64,000 bases of DNA from Parapedobacter sp. SGR-10 (lineage in GTDB: Bacteria > Bacteroidota > Bacteroidia > Sphingobacteriales > Sphingobacteriaceae). Positions 43,845 to 54,100 of this stretch are shown in pieces (position 1 is the stretch's first letter; each line of letters starts with the position of its first letter). Made by a program: the position numbers and the translations under genes. The stretch covers positions 1-64,000 of the forward strand of contig NZ_JAAJTJ010000001.1 in the NCBI RefSeq assembly GCF_011030405.1. The letters run 5' to 3'. The notes below the pieces were generated by a model that ran no database searches, was not told the DNA's origin, and saw only the letters and a program-made list of their open reading frames with translations.

Positions 43845-43930
43845 TCAGTAGGCAGTGGTAAGTAGACAGTGGTAAGTGGTCAATACTTATAACTGAAACT
43901 GACCACTGATAATTTAAAACGAAATTAACA
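43845..43930. repeat. Intergenic decaying short repeats
   Basis: Near-copies of CAGTGGTAAGTAG and ACTGACCACTGATAA run from the upp stop to the leader of the next gene. The GTCAGT / CAGTGG vocabulary is the same as at 31982-32127 and 51085-51155. Confidence 0.55.
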
Positions 43931-43977
43931 CAAAATGAACAACATAACATTAAATTCAACCAAAAATCAAATCAACT

Positions 43978-44451
43978 ATGGAATGGCAAAAATACAATGG
44001 AGAATATCTCCGTTTACCCATCATGGATGCTGTTGAGGCTGCAATTCTTAGAGAACGGAAGCAAGGAAATTCCCTCAAAGTTTTCATCGGCACTGACTCC
44101 CAGGTCAAACGTGGAATGGTCGAATTCGCTACCGTCATCGTCTTTCTCCGACAACACAAAGGTGGATTTATGTTTATCCACAAAGACCGTAAAAACCATA
44201 ACATGAGCATCAAGGAGCGCATGCTTCTGGAAGTTCAAAAATCCATCGACACAGCCTACCACCTCTGCCCACTTCTGGAACAATACGACATCGATCTCGA
44301 AGTGCATGCAGACATCAATACAAATCCTACTTTTGAATCCAATGTGGCATTAAAAGATGCTATGGGCTATATCTTAGGTATGGGATTTTGTTTCAAAGCC
44401 AAACCCGAGTCCTTTGCAAGTACGACCTGTGCGAATAAATTAGTACAGTGA
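43978..44451 (+). CDS. RNase H-like YkuK family protein
   Basis: A 157-residue protein of the DUF458/YkuK family. The N-terminal VFIGTDSQVKRGMVEFATVIVFLRQHKGG is the RNase H-like first strand with an Asp; LEVHADINTNPTFESNVALKDAMGYILGMGF follows with a second Asp. The fold suggests nuclease activity, not shown for the family. Confidence 0.88.
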   Translation: MEWQKYNGEYLRLPIMDAVEAAILRERKQGNSLKVFIGTDSQVKRGMVEFATVIVFLRQHKGGFMFIHKDRKNHNMSIKERMLLEVQKSIDTAYHLCPLLEQYDIDLEVHADINTNPTFESNVALKDAMGYILGMGFCFKAKPESFASTTCANKLVQ

Positions 44452-44521
44452 GTACGAGGTGCGGGGGTCGAGGTGCGGGGTTACTGACAACTGTCCACTG
44501 ATCACTGCCTACTATCAACTC

Positions 44522-45718
44522 TCAACTCTCCATTGTCATCTGATCCAAAGCGGCACGGATAATCTGACAGGCAGCCTTGATCTCCTCCATAGAAATGGTC
44601 AGGGGGGGTGCAATACGCAAAGCTGTTTCGCAGTGCAGATACCAATCGATCATAACCCCATGTTCCGCACAGTATTTACTGACACGGTACACTTGATCAA
44701 AACTTTCTACTTGTATACACATCATCAGCCCTAGCCCACGTATTTCTTTTATTTTAGGGTGCCTGAGTTCCTGACGAAAAAACTCCGCCTTGTCGGCCAC
44801 TTGATCCAATAGTTTTTCGTCCTCAATAACCCGAAGGGATGCCAATGCTGCCGCACATGAAACAGGATGACCACCAAACGTTGTGATATGTCCCAACATG
44901 GGATTGGTTTTAATGACATCCATAATCTCCTTGGGAGCGACAAAAGCCCCTAAAGGCATTCCACCACCTATACCTTTGGCCAATAATAAGATATCGGGCA
45001 CCACATCAAAATGCTCAAAAGCAAACATACGCCCCGTACGTCCAAACCCCGTTTGTATCTCATCAAAAATTAATAACGTTCCCGTCTCTGTACATCGCGC
45101 ACGTAATGCCTGCATATAGCTTTTGTCCGGCACACGGACACCTGCTTCTCCTTGTACCGTTTCGACGATCACTGCGGCGGTCTCTGTTGTGATCGAAGCC
45201 AGATAGGCCTTATTGTTGAAATCAATAAAACCCACTTCCGGCAAGAGGGGGGCATATGCTTTATGGTATTCCGGATTACCGATCAAGCTTAAAGCACCTT
45301 GCGTACTTCCGTGATAGGCTTTCGTCACACCAATAATCTGCCTTCTTCCGGTATACTTCTTAGCTACTTTCATGGCTCCTTCTACCGCTTCGGCACCCGA
45401 ATTGGTCAAGTACACCGATCCAAAAGATGGAGGTAATTTTTCTAATAATGCCGTGGCAAACTGTACCTGCGGAGCCTGCACAAACTCACCATATACCGTT
45501 ACATGCAGATATTTGTCCAGTTGCTCTCGGATAGCCTCCACAACCTTTGGATGGCGATGGCCAATGTTGCTGACATTGAAACCGGAAACCAGATCCAGGT
45601 ATTTTTGACCTTCGGGACCGTATAAATAAGTCCCTTCAGCTTTGACGATTTCGATCAATCTCGGACTATCGGATGTTTGGGCGGTATTGCGCAGGAAAAG
45701 TTCTCTGTTGCTAAGCAT
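44522..45718 (-). CDS. Class III pyridoxal-phosphate aminotransferase
   Basis: A 398-residue fold type I enzyme of the acetylornithine/ornithine/4-aminobutyrate group. YLDLVSGFNVSNIGHRHPKVV and VYLTNSGAEAVEGAMKVAKKYTGR start the PLP site; LIFDEIQTGFGRTGRMFAFEH holds the PLP-ring Asp and the Lys lies in LLAKGIGGGMPLGA. No arginine or other pathway genes are adjacent, so the substrate is open. ATG 45718 is chosen; an upstream frame extension of 66 codons reads through the promoter region and is implausible. Confidence 0.9.
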   Translation of the reverse strand: MLSNRELFLRNTAQTSDSPRLIEIVKAEGTYLYGPEGQKYLDLVSGFNVSNIGHRHPKVVEAIREQLDKYLHVTVYGEFVQAPQVQFATALLEKLPPSFGSVYLTNSGAEAVEGAMKVAKKYTGRRQIIGVTKAYHGSTQGALSLIGNPEYHKAYAPLLPEVGFIDFNNKAYLASITTETAAVIVETVQGEAGVRVPDKSYMQALRARCTETGTLLIFDEIQTGFGRTGRMFAFEHFDVVPDILLLAKGIGGGMPLGAFVAPKEIMDVIKTNPMLGHITTFGGHPVSCAAALASLRVIEDEKLLDQVADKAEFFRQELRHPKIKEIRGLGLMMCIQVESFDQVYRVSKYCAEHGVMIDWYLHCETALRIAPPLTISMEEIKAACQIIRAALDQMTMES

Positions 45719-45754
45719 GATCAAAAGTAAACAGTAAAAAGGTAAAAATAAAAA

Positions 45755-45787
45755 AGACTTCCGAAGTTTTTGAAACTTCGGAAGTCT
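45755..45787. other. Perfect 15-bp hairpin between divergent genes
   Basis: AGACTTCCGAAGTTT / AAACTTCGGAAGTCT with a TTG loop, centred between two divergent start codons (45718 and 45834). It cannot be a terminator for either gene. Confidence 0.7.
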
Positions 45788-45833
45788 ATTAATTTTATCC
45801 GTAAATTTACGACAGCTGAAATTATAAAAACAC

Positions 45834-47468
45834 ATGCACCGAATACTTAGTATACTTCTCTTGGCCATATTTGCCAGATGTACGACCAATACGGAGGTCG
45901 ATCTGATCGTACACAATGCAAAAATCTATACCGTAGATTCGGCCTTTACTGTCATCGAAGCATTTGCCGTAAAAAACGGCATATTTATCGATATAGGGAG
46001 CAGCAAAGACATCCTAAACCGATACCATGCCAAGGAAATTATCGACGCGGAGCAAAAGGCTGTCTTTCCGGGTTTCTATGACACCCATGCGCATTCCTTC
46101 CTGTATGCTGATCTTTTGCAGCAAGCCGACCTAAAAGGTAGTCGATCCATGTCCGAGATCATCGAAAGGCTTCAAGCTTATCATCGAAGCAATCCCACAA
46201 AAAAATGGATCGTCGGTGGTGGGTGGGATCAAAACCTATGGGAGAATCCCGAACTTCCTACCAAGGATAGCCTGGATAAATATTTTCCCGAAATACCTGT
46301 TTATTTATACCGCATTGACTACCACGCTGCATTGGTCAATTCCAAAGCCTTACACCTTGCCCGGATAGACAGTACCCACCACCTCGAAGGAGGTCTGCTA
46401 TCGACAGACAGTACAGGCCGTCTGGATGGACTTCTTATAGACAATGCTATGTCATTAGTCAGCCCTTTTGTTCCCGAACCTATCGACAGCGAACTGCTCC
46501 TTTATCTTCGTCAAGCCCAGGATTCTTTGTTGTCAGTCGGACTGACATCTATTGTAGATGCAGGACTGGATCGCAATCAACTGGATATGTTACAAAAATT
46601 CTATGCGCGGGACTCCTTAAAAATCAGAAATTTCGCCATGATAGTTGCTGATCCCAAGCACATCGATAGACACATTCGTGACGGTATATTCCAGTCGGAT
46701 AGACTGACAATTCGTTCTATCAAGTTCCTAGCTGATGGTGCATTAGGATCTAGAGGAGCTTGTCTATTGGATTTTTACGAAGATAGTCCTACCAAAGGTT
46801 TTTTGCTTCACAGCATAGAGGAACTAGAAAGCAGTTTTAGAAAACTGGCCAATACGGGTTTCCAAGTCAGTACGCATGCTATTGGCGATTCGACAAACCG
46901 TATTATTCTGGATCTCTATGGAAAATACCTTGGGGAAAACAATAACAAGAGATGGCGGATAGAACATGCACAAGTGGTGGACTCTGCTGATTTTGAAAAA
47001 TTCCATATGTTCAACGTTATTCCTTCTATTCAACCCATTCATGCCACTTCGGATATGTATTGGGCAGAGGAAAGGCTAGGCCCTGATCGAATAAAATATG
47101 CATATGCATACAAAAGACTTTTAAACACATCCGGAAAAGTAGCTTTGGGCAGTGATTTTCCGGTAGAGCATATCAACCCCTTATACGGCTTTCATGCCGC
47201 TGTGGCACGTGTGGACAAAGATGGATTACCCAAAGGTGGCTTTCAAATCGAAAATGCGCTCAGCCGTGAAGAAGCTCTACGTGGAATGACGATCTGGGCA
47301 GCATATGCTTGTTTCCAGGAAAAAAAGCGAGGCTCTATAGAAAAAGGAAAGGATGCAGATTTTGTCGTTCTGGATAAGGATATCATGAAGATTCCTGTGA
47401 AGGATATCCGCCAAACAAAAGTACTAAGAACATTCATTGCCGGAGAGACGGTATTTCTGTCTAATTAA
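45834..47468 (+). CDS. Amidohydrolase-family lipoprotein (YtcJ-like)
   Basis: A 544-residue lipoprotein (lipobox IFARC near residue 16) with a metal-dependent hydrolase fold. VFPGFYDTHAHSFLYADLLQQADLKG has the first His pair. VGGGWDQNLW, FQVSTHAIGDSTNRIIL, WRIEHAQVVDSADFEKFHMFNVIPSIQPIHATSDM and ALGSDFPVEHINPLYG supply further ligands. The YtcJ group acts on cyclic amides of unknown identity. The ligands look complete. Confidence 0.9.
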   Translation: MHRILSILLLAIFARCTTNTEVDLIVHNAKIYTVDSAFTVIEAFAVKNGIFIDIGSSKDILNRYHAKEIIDAEQKAVFPGFYDTHAHSFLYADLLQQADLKGSRSMSEIIERLQAYHRSNPTKKWIVGGGWDQNLWENPELPTKDSLDKYFPEIPVYLYRIDYHAALVNSKALHLARIDSTHHLEGGLLSTDSTGRLDGLLIDNAMSLVSPFVPEPIDSELLLYLRQAQDSLLSVGLTSIVDAGLDRNQLDMLQKFYARDSLKIRNFAMIVADPKHIDRHIRDGIFQSDRLTIRSIKFLADGALGSRGACLLDFYEDSPTKGFLLHSIEELESSFRKLANTGFQVSTHAIGDSTNRIILDLYGKYLGENNNKRWRIEHAQVVDSADFEKFHMFNVIPSIQPIHATSDMYWAEERLGPDRIKYAYAYKRLLNTSGKVALGSDFPVEHINPLYGFHAAVARVDKDGLPKGGFQIENALSREEALRGMTIWAAYACFQEKKRGSIEKGKDADFVVLDKDIMKIPVKDIRQTKVLRTFIAGETVFLSN

Positions 47469-47479
47469 CATAGTCTGCT

Positions 47480-47662
47480 TTAGGTTATACGCCTTTCCCC
47501 ATTTTCTTGATGATGTTGCTTTAACCAACGAATCACAGTTCTCTTTGAGAGAATTTTGTATTTCGACATAGCTTCTTCCAACAGCAGTACCCCCGAGAGA
47601 ATACTCTCTACCACTTGTTTCTTGATTTTTTCAGGGTGTCTATCTCGATATTTGTAACTCAT
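47480..47662 (-). CDS. Transposase-type helix-turn-helix protein (fragment?)
   Basis: A 60-residue protein (RDRHPEKIKKQVVESILSGVLLLEEAMSKYKILSKRTVIRWLKQHH) with the OrfA-type HTH of IS3-family transposases. Neither inverted repeats nor an OrfB follow, so it is a remnant or a free-standing regulator. Confidence 0.5.
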   Translation of the reverse strand: MSYKYRDRHPEKIKKQVVESILSGVLLLEEAMSKYKILSKRTVIRWLKQHHQENGERRIT

Positions 47663-47787
47663 GCAACTATCGTTCCGTAAGAAAAAAGAAGGCGTTACCG
47701 GGAGGTAACACCTAACTTCATCTACCTATGAATAATCCGGACGGATTGATCTTAAATATTTTTGTAAAGAGGATGTCCCGAAAGTCT

Positions 47788-47864
47788 GTCATCCTGACGA
47801 CAGGAAGGATCTAAAACAGTTTTGAATACCTTTGGAGATAGATTCCTCCTATCGTCGGAATGAC
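47788..47864. repeat. MITE-like inverted-repeat element, copy B
   Basis: A 77-bp imperfect palindrome: GTCATCCTGACGACAGGAAG...TCTA faces TAGATTCCTCCT...CGTCGGAATGAC. It has the same plan and partly the same ends (GTCAT...ATGAC) as copy A at 20554-20647. Confidence 0.65.
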
Positions 47865-47911
47865 AAAACAACAATAGCTGCTGCTTTTTTGAGACACCCT
47901 CGTCTTTTCTT

Positions 47912-49867
47912 CTAGAATTCCAGCACTTCCACTTCTGTACGCCGGTTGGCTTGATGCTCCGCTGCTGTACACGATACCCCGTCGGCACACCTGTTCGTCA
48001 GCCTGGTCTCACCGTAGCCTTTGGCCACCATACGGTCACGTGCTATACCGCGGCTGACCAGATAGTCAACTGCAGCTTGCGCACGTCTCTGCGAAAGACC
48101 TTCGTTGTACTTATGCGTACCACGACTGTCCGTGTGGCTCGACAGCTGAATCTTCAAAGTAGGGTTGTCACGCATTGTCGCTACCAGACGATCTAAGATC
48201 TCAGCAGCATCCTTGCGGATGAAATGCTTGTCAAAGTCGTAGTAGATGTCCTCCAACACAAACTTATCACCCACCTTGAACGCCGGTTGCAAGTTCAGTG
48301 CTACCTGTAGCGTGGTATCCCGTGTCGGATTGACCGCCGACAATGGCTTCGTATCTTCGTGGTACTTTTCCTTCTCGCCCAGCACACGGTAATCCGTGTT
48401 GCAGTCTACCGTAAAGCTGATCTCGGCCTTGTCGTTGGCGATACCTCTGGAGATCACCTCGTTGTTAGCACCGAAAAGTGTCACATTGGCATAAGGCAAT
48501 AGCTCGCCGGTCTTCTTGTCGCGCACAATGGTCTTGACCAATATCTTTGCACAGGGCTTGCTATAGCCAAACGAATAGATATCATCCGATCCTGCTCCAC
48601 CGCTGCGGTTGGACGACAGATAACCCGTATAGCTGCCGTTGTCTCCCCTGTGTGACACCACATAAGCGAAGTCGTCAGAAGCCGAGTTCAACGGATAGCC
48701 CAGATTGACGGGTTTTGTGAAAGAGGCTTTCTGGCCGGTGGTCTTGAAAATATCCAAGCCCCCCATGCCGATATGTCCGTTGCTTGAGAAGTACAGTGTC
48801 CCTCCATCCACACCAGGGAACATCTCGTCTGCATCGGTATTGATCGCATCGCCGGCATTCTGCGGGGATCCCCAGCTGCCATCGCCTTGCAATTCACTAT
48901 ACCAGATGTCTACACCGCCCTTGCCACCCGGCATGTCCGAGGCAAAGTAAAGCACTTTGCCGTCTTCGCTCAGTGCCGCATGGCCCAGGGAGTATTCCTT
49001 TGCGTTGTTGTAAGAGAAATTCTCTACTTTCCAGCTATCTCCCTCCTTACTGTAGATAAGGAGCTCAAGGTTCTGCTTGCGCCACTTCTGCCCAAAGGCC
49101 CGGAAACGCTCGGCATCTGTCTTGCCCGGATAGGTACGCGTCACGTAATACTTCTCTCCTGCCGCATCCACTGCGACAGGGCCGATATGGTACCTGCCAT
49201 CGTTTGGTTCGCCGAAGATCGCATTCGGATTGCCCAACGTACCGTTCTCCCCTTCCTCTACTGAGTACACACGCAGGTACGACTCTCCGGTCATTCCGCT
49301 CTTGCTACCCAGGATACGGTGCGGCTCGGTCACGTACAGGCCTGTGCCTGCTCCTGTAGGGAAATAACTGAAATCGGCCCGCTCCGTGTTCACATCGCTC
49401 TGGTTGCGCAGCCTGTGGTACGTCGGGTTCTTCATCCACACCTGCGCCGAGTCCGCACCGCGGATGGCACGGGTGACCGCATCGCTCTCACCGTAGCGCG
49501 AGGCGTACTGCTGGTACTGTTCCTTAGCAGCAGCATATTTACCACGCTGCTTCAGTGCCTCCGCGTAGTTGAGGTGGGCATCCTTGCTCGCGTCCGGCTG
49601 ACGTACGATACGTGCGTACCAGTTTTCCGCCAACTCGTATTGGTTCAGATAAAGATAGCTTTCCGCCAGGCGCTCCATATCGGAGGTGCGGGGCTTCCGC
49701 ACATCCACCAGCTTCTCGTAGGCCGCCGCCGCACGGGCATATTCCATGCTGTGGTAGAGCTGCTCCGCCTGACGGCCCCGGCTCGGCTGTTCCTGGGCAG
49801 AAGCCGTCCCCAGCAGGAAACTGCCCGCCAGACAGCCCGAAATAATGTATTTAAATGTTCTGTTCAT
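47912..49867 (-). CDS. OmpA-family protein with TPR and beta-propeller (T9SS-associated)
   Basis: A 651-residue protein. A signal peptide (YIISGCLAGSFLLGTASAQ) is followed by TPR helices (residues about 30-150), a PD40/WD40-like beta-propeller (ALSEDGKVLYFASDMPGGKGGVDIWYSE, GGLDIFKTT), a CNA-B-like domain and a C-terminal OmpA domain (QLSSHTDSRGTHKYNEGLSQRRAQAAVDYL...KGYGETRL) that binds peptidoglycan. It is the last gene of the adhesin-PorP-OmpA operon and resembles the PorE/SprE-type periplasmic parts that go with type B secretion substrates. ATG 49867 places the signal at the N-terminus. Confidence 0.92.
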   Translation of the reverse strand: MNRTFKYIISGCLAGSFLLGTASAQEQPSRGRQAEQLYHSMEYARAAAAYEKLVDVRKPRTSDMERLAESYLYLNQYELAENWYARIVRQPDASKDAHLNYAEALKQRGKYAAAKEQYQQYASRYGESDAVTRAIRGADSAQVWMKNPTYHRLRNQSDVNTERADFSYFPTGAGTGLYVTEPHRILGSKSGMTGESYLRVYSVEEGENGTLGNPNAIFGEPNDGRYHIGPVAVDAAGEKYYVTRTYPGKTDAERFRAFGQKWRKQNLELLIYSKEGDSWKVENFSYNNAKEYSLGHAALSEDGKVLYFASDMPGGKGGVDIWYSELQGDGSWGSPQNAGDAINTDADEMFPGVDGGTLYFSSNGHIGMGGLDIFKTTGQKASFTKPVNLGYPLNSASDDFAYVVSHRGDNGSYTGYLSSNRSGGAGSDDIYSFGYSKPCAKILVKTIVRDKKTGELLPYANVTLFGANNEVISRGIANDKAEISFTVDCNTDYRVLGEKEKYHEDTKPLSAVNPTRDTTLQVALNLQPAFKVGDKFVLEDIYYDFDKHFIRKDAAEILDRLVATMRDNPTLKIQLSSHTDSRGTHKYNEGLSQRRAQAAVDYLVSRGIARDRMVAKGYGETRLTNRCADGVSCTAAEHQANRRTEVEVLEF

Positions 49868-49879
49868 TGTCTTTGTTTT

Positions 49880-50040
49880 AGTATTGAGTAGTGCGTATTG
49901 CGTATTGAGATTTGCGTAGTGCGTATAGCGTATTGGGATATGAAAGTCCATAATTCGTAATTCGTAATTCTAAACATTGTCCATTCTCAATTGTCCACTG
50001 TCAATTCTCAATTAACCATTAACCACTAATCATTAACCAT
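49880..50040. repeat. Intergenic decaying short repeats
   Basis: Units of GTATTG / GCGTA occur near 49888-49938, then two TTCGTAATTCG copies, then TCAATTGTCCA, CAATTCTCA and TAACCATTAACCA strings to 50040. A low-complexity gap between two co-directional genes. It is the most AT-rich member of the family. Confidence 0.6.
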
Positions 50041-50042
50041 TA

Positions 50043-51050
50043 TTAAAAGTACCGCGGGCTTAATATCTGTCTGCCCAATTGTCCGAATGTAATCCCAAGC
50101 GTCACCTCGTGCGTACCTCCAGCCCTGCTGGACATACGGTTCATCATGTGGTCGTACGAATACCCGATACGGAACTTTGGCGTGATGAAGAACTGCGCGA
50201 TACCGCTGATCGAGTTCTCGGAGCTCAGCCTGTCTACTGAATAGTCCGAGTAGTCACGGTCGAAGATACGGCTACGTGTACGGAAGCTCGGACCTATCCA
50301 GAACTTCTCGTTGAAGATGAACATCGCGCTTAGGTCCAGTGCAGTAGGCCCTTTAAAGTCATCCTTGACTAGCACACTCGGACGCAGCAGCAGTCCCCTG
50401 TCCAGCTGGAATAGTGCTCCGGCAATAAAATAGCCGTGCGTGTTGCGGCGGATGCTCTCCACGATCTCGTCCTGGTCCAGCACATAGTCATCCGTGCTGT
50501 TGGCTCCTGCAAAAAGGTCATGTGCAGCTACGCCGGCATACCATTTTGCATTGCTGTAGTAGATACCCAAGCGGATGTCGGGTTTTAGGGTAGTGCCACC
50601 GATAGCAGCAGGGTCATTCGGGTCTATGGTCGTTATCTTGTTCTGGTCGACCTTGTACTGGGTCACGCCACCGGCAATGCCCAGGCTCAGACGGTGCTCG
50701 CCCGAACGGTCTACGGGAAGGCGCAGCGCGTAGTTGGCAAAGGCTGCCGTAGCGGACTGTGCGCCAAGTCCATCGGCCGTCACCTGCAGGCCTACGCCGT
50801 GGCGCTGCATATCCGGATCAAGCACACCGTCGATCGAGATCGCTCCCGTCTTCGGTCCACCGCCCCAGCCTGTCCACTGGCTCCGCAGGCCCAGCTGTCC
50901 GAACCACTCCCCCTTGTAGCCCGCATAGGCAGGGTTTACGCTCATCGAATTGAAGATGTACTGCGTAAACTGGATGTTCTGCTGCGCGTGACCTGCTGTA
51001 CCCGACAGCAGCAGTAGTCCAAGGGTTAAATATTTAAATCTCTTTTTCAT
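50043..51050 (-). CDS. PorP/SprF-family type IX secretion outer membrane protein
   Basis: A 335-residue beta-barrel of the PorP/SprF family. The signal peptide (YLTLGLLLLSGTAGHAQ) is followed by the signature QFTQYIFNSMSVNPAYAGYKGEW. These proteins receive type B-sorted cargo such as the adhesin encoded upstream and attach it to the cell surface or gliding machinery. Preceded by a 108-bp low-complexity gap. Confidence 0.93.
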   Translation of the reverse strand: MKKRFKYLTLGLLLLSGTAGHAQQNIQFTQYIFNSMSVNPAYAGYKGEWFGQLGLRSQWTGWGGGPKTGAISIDGVLDPDMQRHGVGLQVTADGLGAQSATAAFANYALRLPVDRSGEHRLSLGIAGGVTQYKVDQNKITTIDPNDPAAIGGTTLKPDIRLGIYYSNAKWYAGVAAHDLFAGANSTDDYVLDQDEIVESIRRNTHGYFIAGALFQLDRGLLLRPSVLVKDDFKGPTALDLSAMFIFNEKFWIGPSFRTRSRIFDRDYSDYSVDRLSSENSISGIAQFFITPKFRIGYSYDHMMNRMSSRAGGTHEVTLGITFGQLGRQILSPRYF

Positions 51051-51084
51051 GTCTTTTTTATTATGATTACACAGATTATGAGGA

Positions 51085-51155
51085 TTTCACAGATTGAAGT
51101 GATCAGTGGTCAGTGATCAGTAACTGACTACTGACCACTGTCCACTGACTACTTA
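51085..51155. repeat. Intergenic decaying short repeats
   Basis: Alternating GTGATCAGT, GTGGTCAGT and TACTGACCACTG units in the adhesin-PorP gap, with no stem that would terminate transcription. Confidence 0.55.
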
Positions 51156-51158
51156 TCA

Positions 51159-54100
51159 TCAACGCCTCTTAATCAACACCCAACCTTTACGGATATCCGT
51201 TGTATTGCCCTTGATCAGTTTGACCATGTAATAGTAGGTACCGTCGTTCAGCCCGGCGCCTGTCCAGTTGTTGGCGTAGTCTATATTGCGGTACACTTCG
51301 TTGCCCCAACGGTTGAACACCACCAGTTCGATACGGTCATACGCTTCCCATCCGACGATCTCGAAAGCGTCGTTCTTACCATCACCGTTCGGTGTAAAGG
51401 TATTCGGGATTTCCAGATCCGGTGCCGTCACCACGATCGTCGCTACCGCATCGTCGCAGTTGGATGGGTTGAGCACCTCACATATCGTGTACGGATAGGT
51501 ATATGTACCCTCTTTAGTTCCGGCCGGTACGTTGATCGTTCCGTCCTCGTTCATCGTCAGTCCCAGATGACTTGGTGTACCCGGCGTCAGTATGATCTCA
51601 TCACGGATGATCGGATCATTGTTCAGCAGGTCATTGTCAAGCACACTCGGTGTTGTAGAACCGGTACGTCCGATAGTGATCGGGAAATTGTCGTCCACCG
51701 CGTCGATCGGTGCCGCATGTACGACGATAGTCGCTACAGCACGGTCACAGTTGTGCGGGTTGAGGTTTTCACAGACCGTGTACCACCATCTGTATTCGCC
51801 TGCTTCGGTCTGTGGCGCTACGGTAATAGTACCGTCCGCGTTGAACGTCAGCTTGCCCGGATATGGCCCGTCCATGTCAGGGGTCAAGGTCACTTGATCG
51901 ATACCTGTACCGATGTTGGCGGTGGTCAGTGCCGTACCGTTCAGCAGGTCATTCGTGATGACGCTTGGCACAGCACCACCTTCGTAACCGTTGATCGATA
52001 CATAATCCGGTCTGGTGACAGTAGGAATACCTTTATCATCGACCGCGTCGATCTCTGCTTTACATATCCGCACGGTCACTGTTGCTTCCGAGTAGTTCGT
52101 TGGCATCAGCTTGTCCGTGATACGGTAACGTATTTGATACGTACCTGCCGGTGTATTGGCAGGGATAGATACCACACCCGTAGCCGTATTGAGTACCGGA
52201 ACATTGGCATTCACGGCATCGTGGTTGGCCACTGCTGCCTGTACCACAGAAATATCAGCTAATGCTAATATACCTGCACCGGTCACACCGTTGAAGCGGT
52301 CGTTGCTCAGTACATTGCCGATGTTGTCACTACCCGCACGGCCTATGCCACATGGCACTACGTCCGGAGTGATATAGTTATCGTCCTCTGCCTTGATCTC
52401 CGGCTTGAAGACACGTACCGTCACGGTAGCGTCGTCACAATTTTTCGGATTGATCACATCACAGATGCGGTAATCTATGCGATAGTCGCCCGCCGGTGTA
52501 CCCGGAGGTACTGTAACCTCACCTGTAGCCGGATCAAGCGTCGGCACAGTGGTGTTGCCGCTTGGCGCGTCTATGACAGGTATAGCCGGATTGACTTCAG
52601 TGATTGCCACATTGCTTGTTGTCGCCGGATTACCGTTGAAGGTGTCGTTGTCCAGCACATTGCCGGCAGAACCACCTGTCACACCGTTGACCGGTCCCAT
52701 ATTGTCATTCACCGCATCGATCTGAGGCATCACCACGTTGACACGGGCTATAGCCCAGTCGCAGTTGGTTGTTGGGTTGATATTCTCACAGATCTGGTAA
52801 CGGATCCTGTACTCGCCCGCAGGCGTGTTCGGAACTATCGTGATCGTACCGTCAGCATGCAGCACAGGTACGTTCGCGTTTACTGCATCCGGTACGGAAG
52901 TAGCCGGTTCCAACACCGTGATGGTCACATCGGCCGGATCGACCTGTACACCGTTCAGCTTGTCGTTGTCCAGTACATTGCCTACTGTGGCGCCTGTGAT
53001 ACCGTCGACGTTGTCATAGAAATCGTCGTCCGGATCGATGATGGCTTTGGTCACCAAGATCGTGGCTACAGCCTGATCACAATTTGTCGGATTGCCAACC
53101 TCGCAGATCTCGTACGGTATCTCGTACGTACCTTCTGTCGTACCCGGATCGACTGTGATCGTACCGTCAGGGTTCATCGTGATCGTACCGGAGGCAGGAG
53201 GTGTAGTCACCGTGCCCACATGCAATTCTACTTCGACCGGCTCACCTGCCGCATTTCTTGTAATGCCTGCACCGTTCAGCAAGTCATTGTCCAGCACGCT
53301 ACCGAACGTGGTGCCGCCCTCATGGCCGTTGACCGATCCAAGATGGTCGTTGTTGGCCTGGATGACGGATCCTTTCGCATTGTCGGTATTGTCACCTGGA
53401 TGAGGATCATGTGCAGGGCTGCTGGCTGTCGCGATATTGCGGTAGTCTCCAGCACCGCGTACACGTGCCTGTATAGTCAATTGTGCATTCGCCCCGTTGG
53501 CCAGTGTCCCCACTGTCCATAAGCCTGTCGCCTCGCTGTAATCTGCCGAGCTGGCCGAGACAAAAGTATAACCGCTTGGCAAGTGGTCGGTTACCACTAC
53601 ATCAGGCGCATCACTCGGACCGTTGTTTGTCACGGTCAAGGTAAAGGTCACGATGTCACCCACTTTCGGGTTTGCGTTGCTCACTGCTTTCGTAAGTGCC
53701 AGATCGGCTACCAAAGCAGGTTCATTCTCATCCGTAGATGTATTGTTGTCCGGATCAGGATCTGTCGTACCCGGAGGAACATCAGCTCTGGCCGTATTGA
53801 CCAGGTTACCCGCAAAGTCGGACGGTACATCGACCGTTACCGTATAGACGATACTACCTCCATTTTGGATGTTTACCGTCTGACTTAGGTTGCCCATACC
53901 ATTGGTACCGACAGTTGCCGAAGCATTCGTAGAAGCGGTCACTTCCCATCCACCGGTCGTACCGGCAGGAAGCACATCCGTCACTGTAGCACCTGTCACA
54001 TCGGAAGGCCCGTTGTTGGTCACCGTCACGGTGTAGACCACAGCAGTACCCGGTGTAAAGTTGGCCGCATTGTCGGTCTTGACGACAGACAGATCAGCTT

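Noticed and set aside
45719..45916. N-terminal extension of the aminotransferase to 45916
   Set aside because: It reads through the divergent promoter region and overlaps the start of the amidohydrolase gene; the family begins at MLSNRELFLR.
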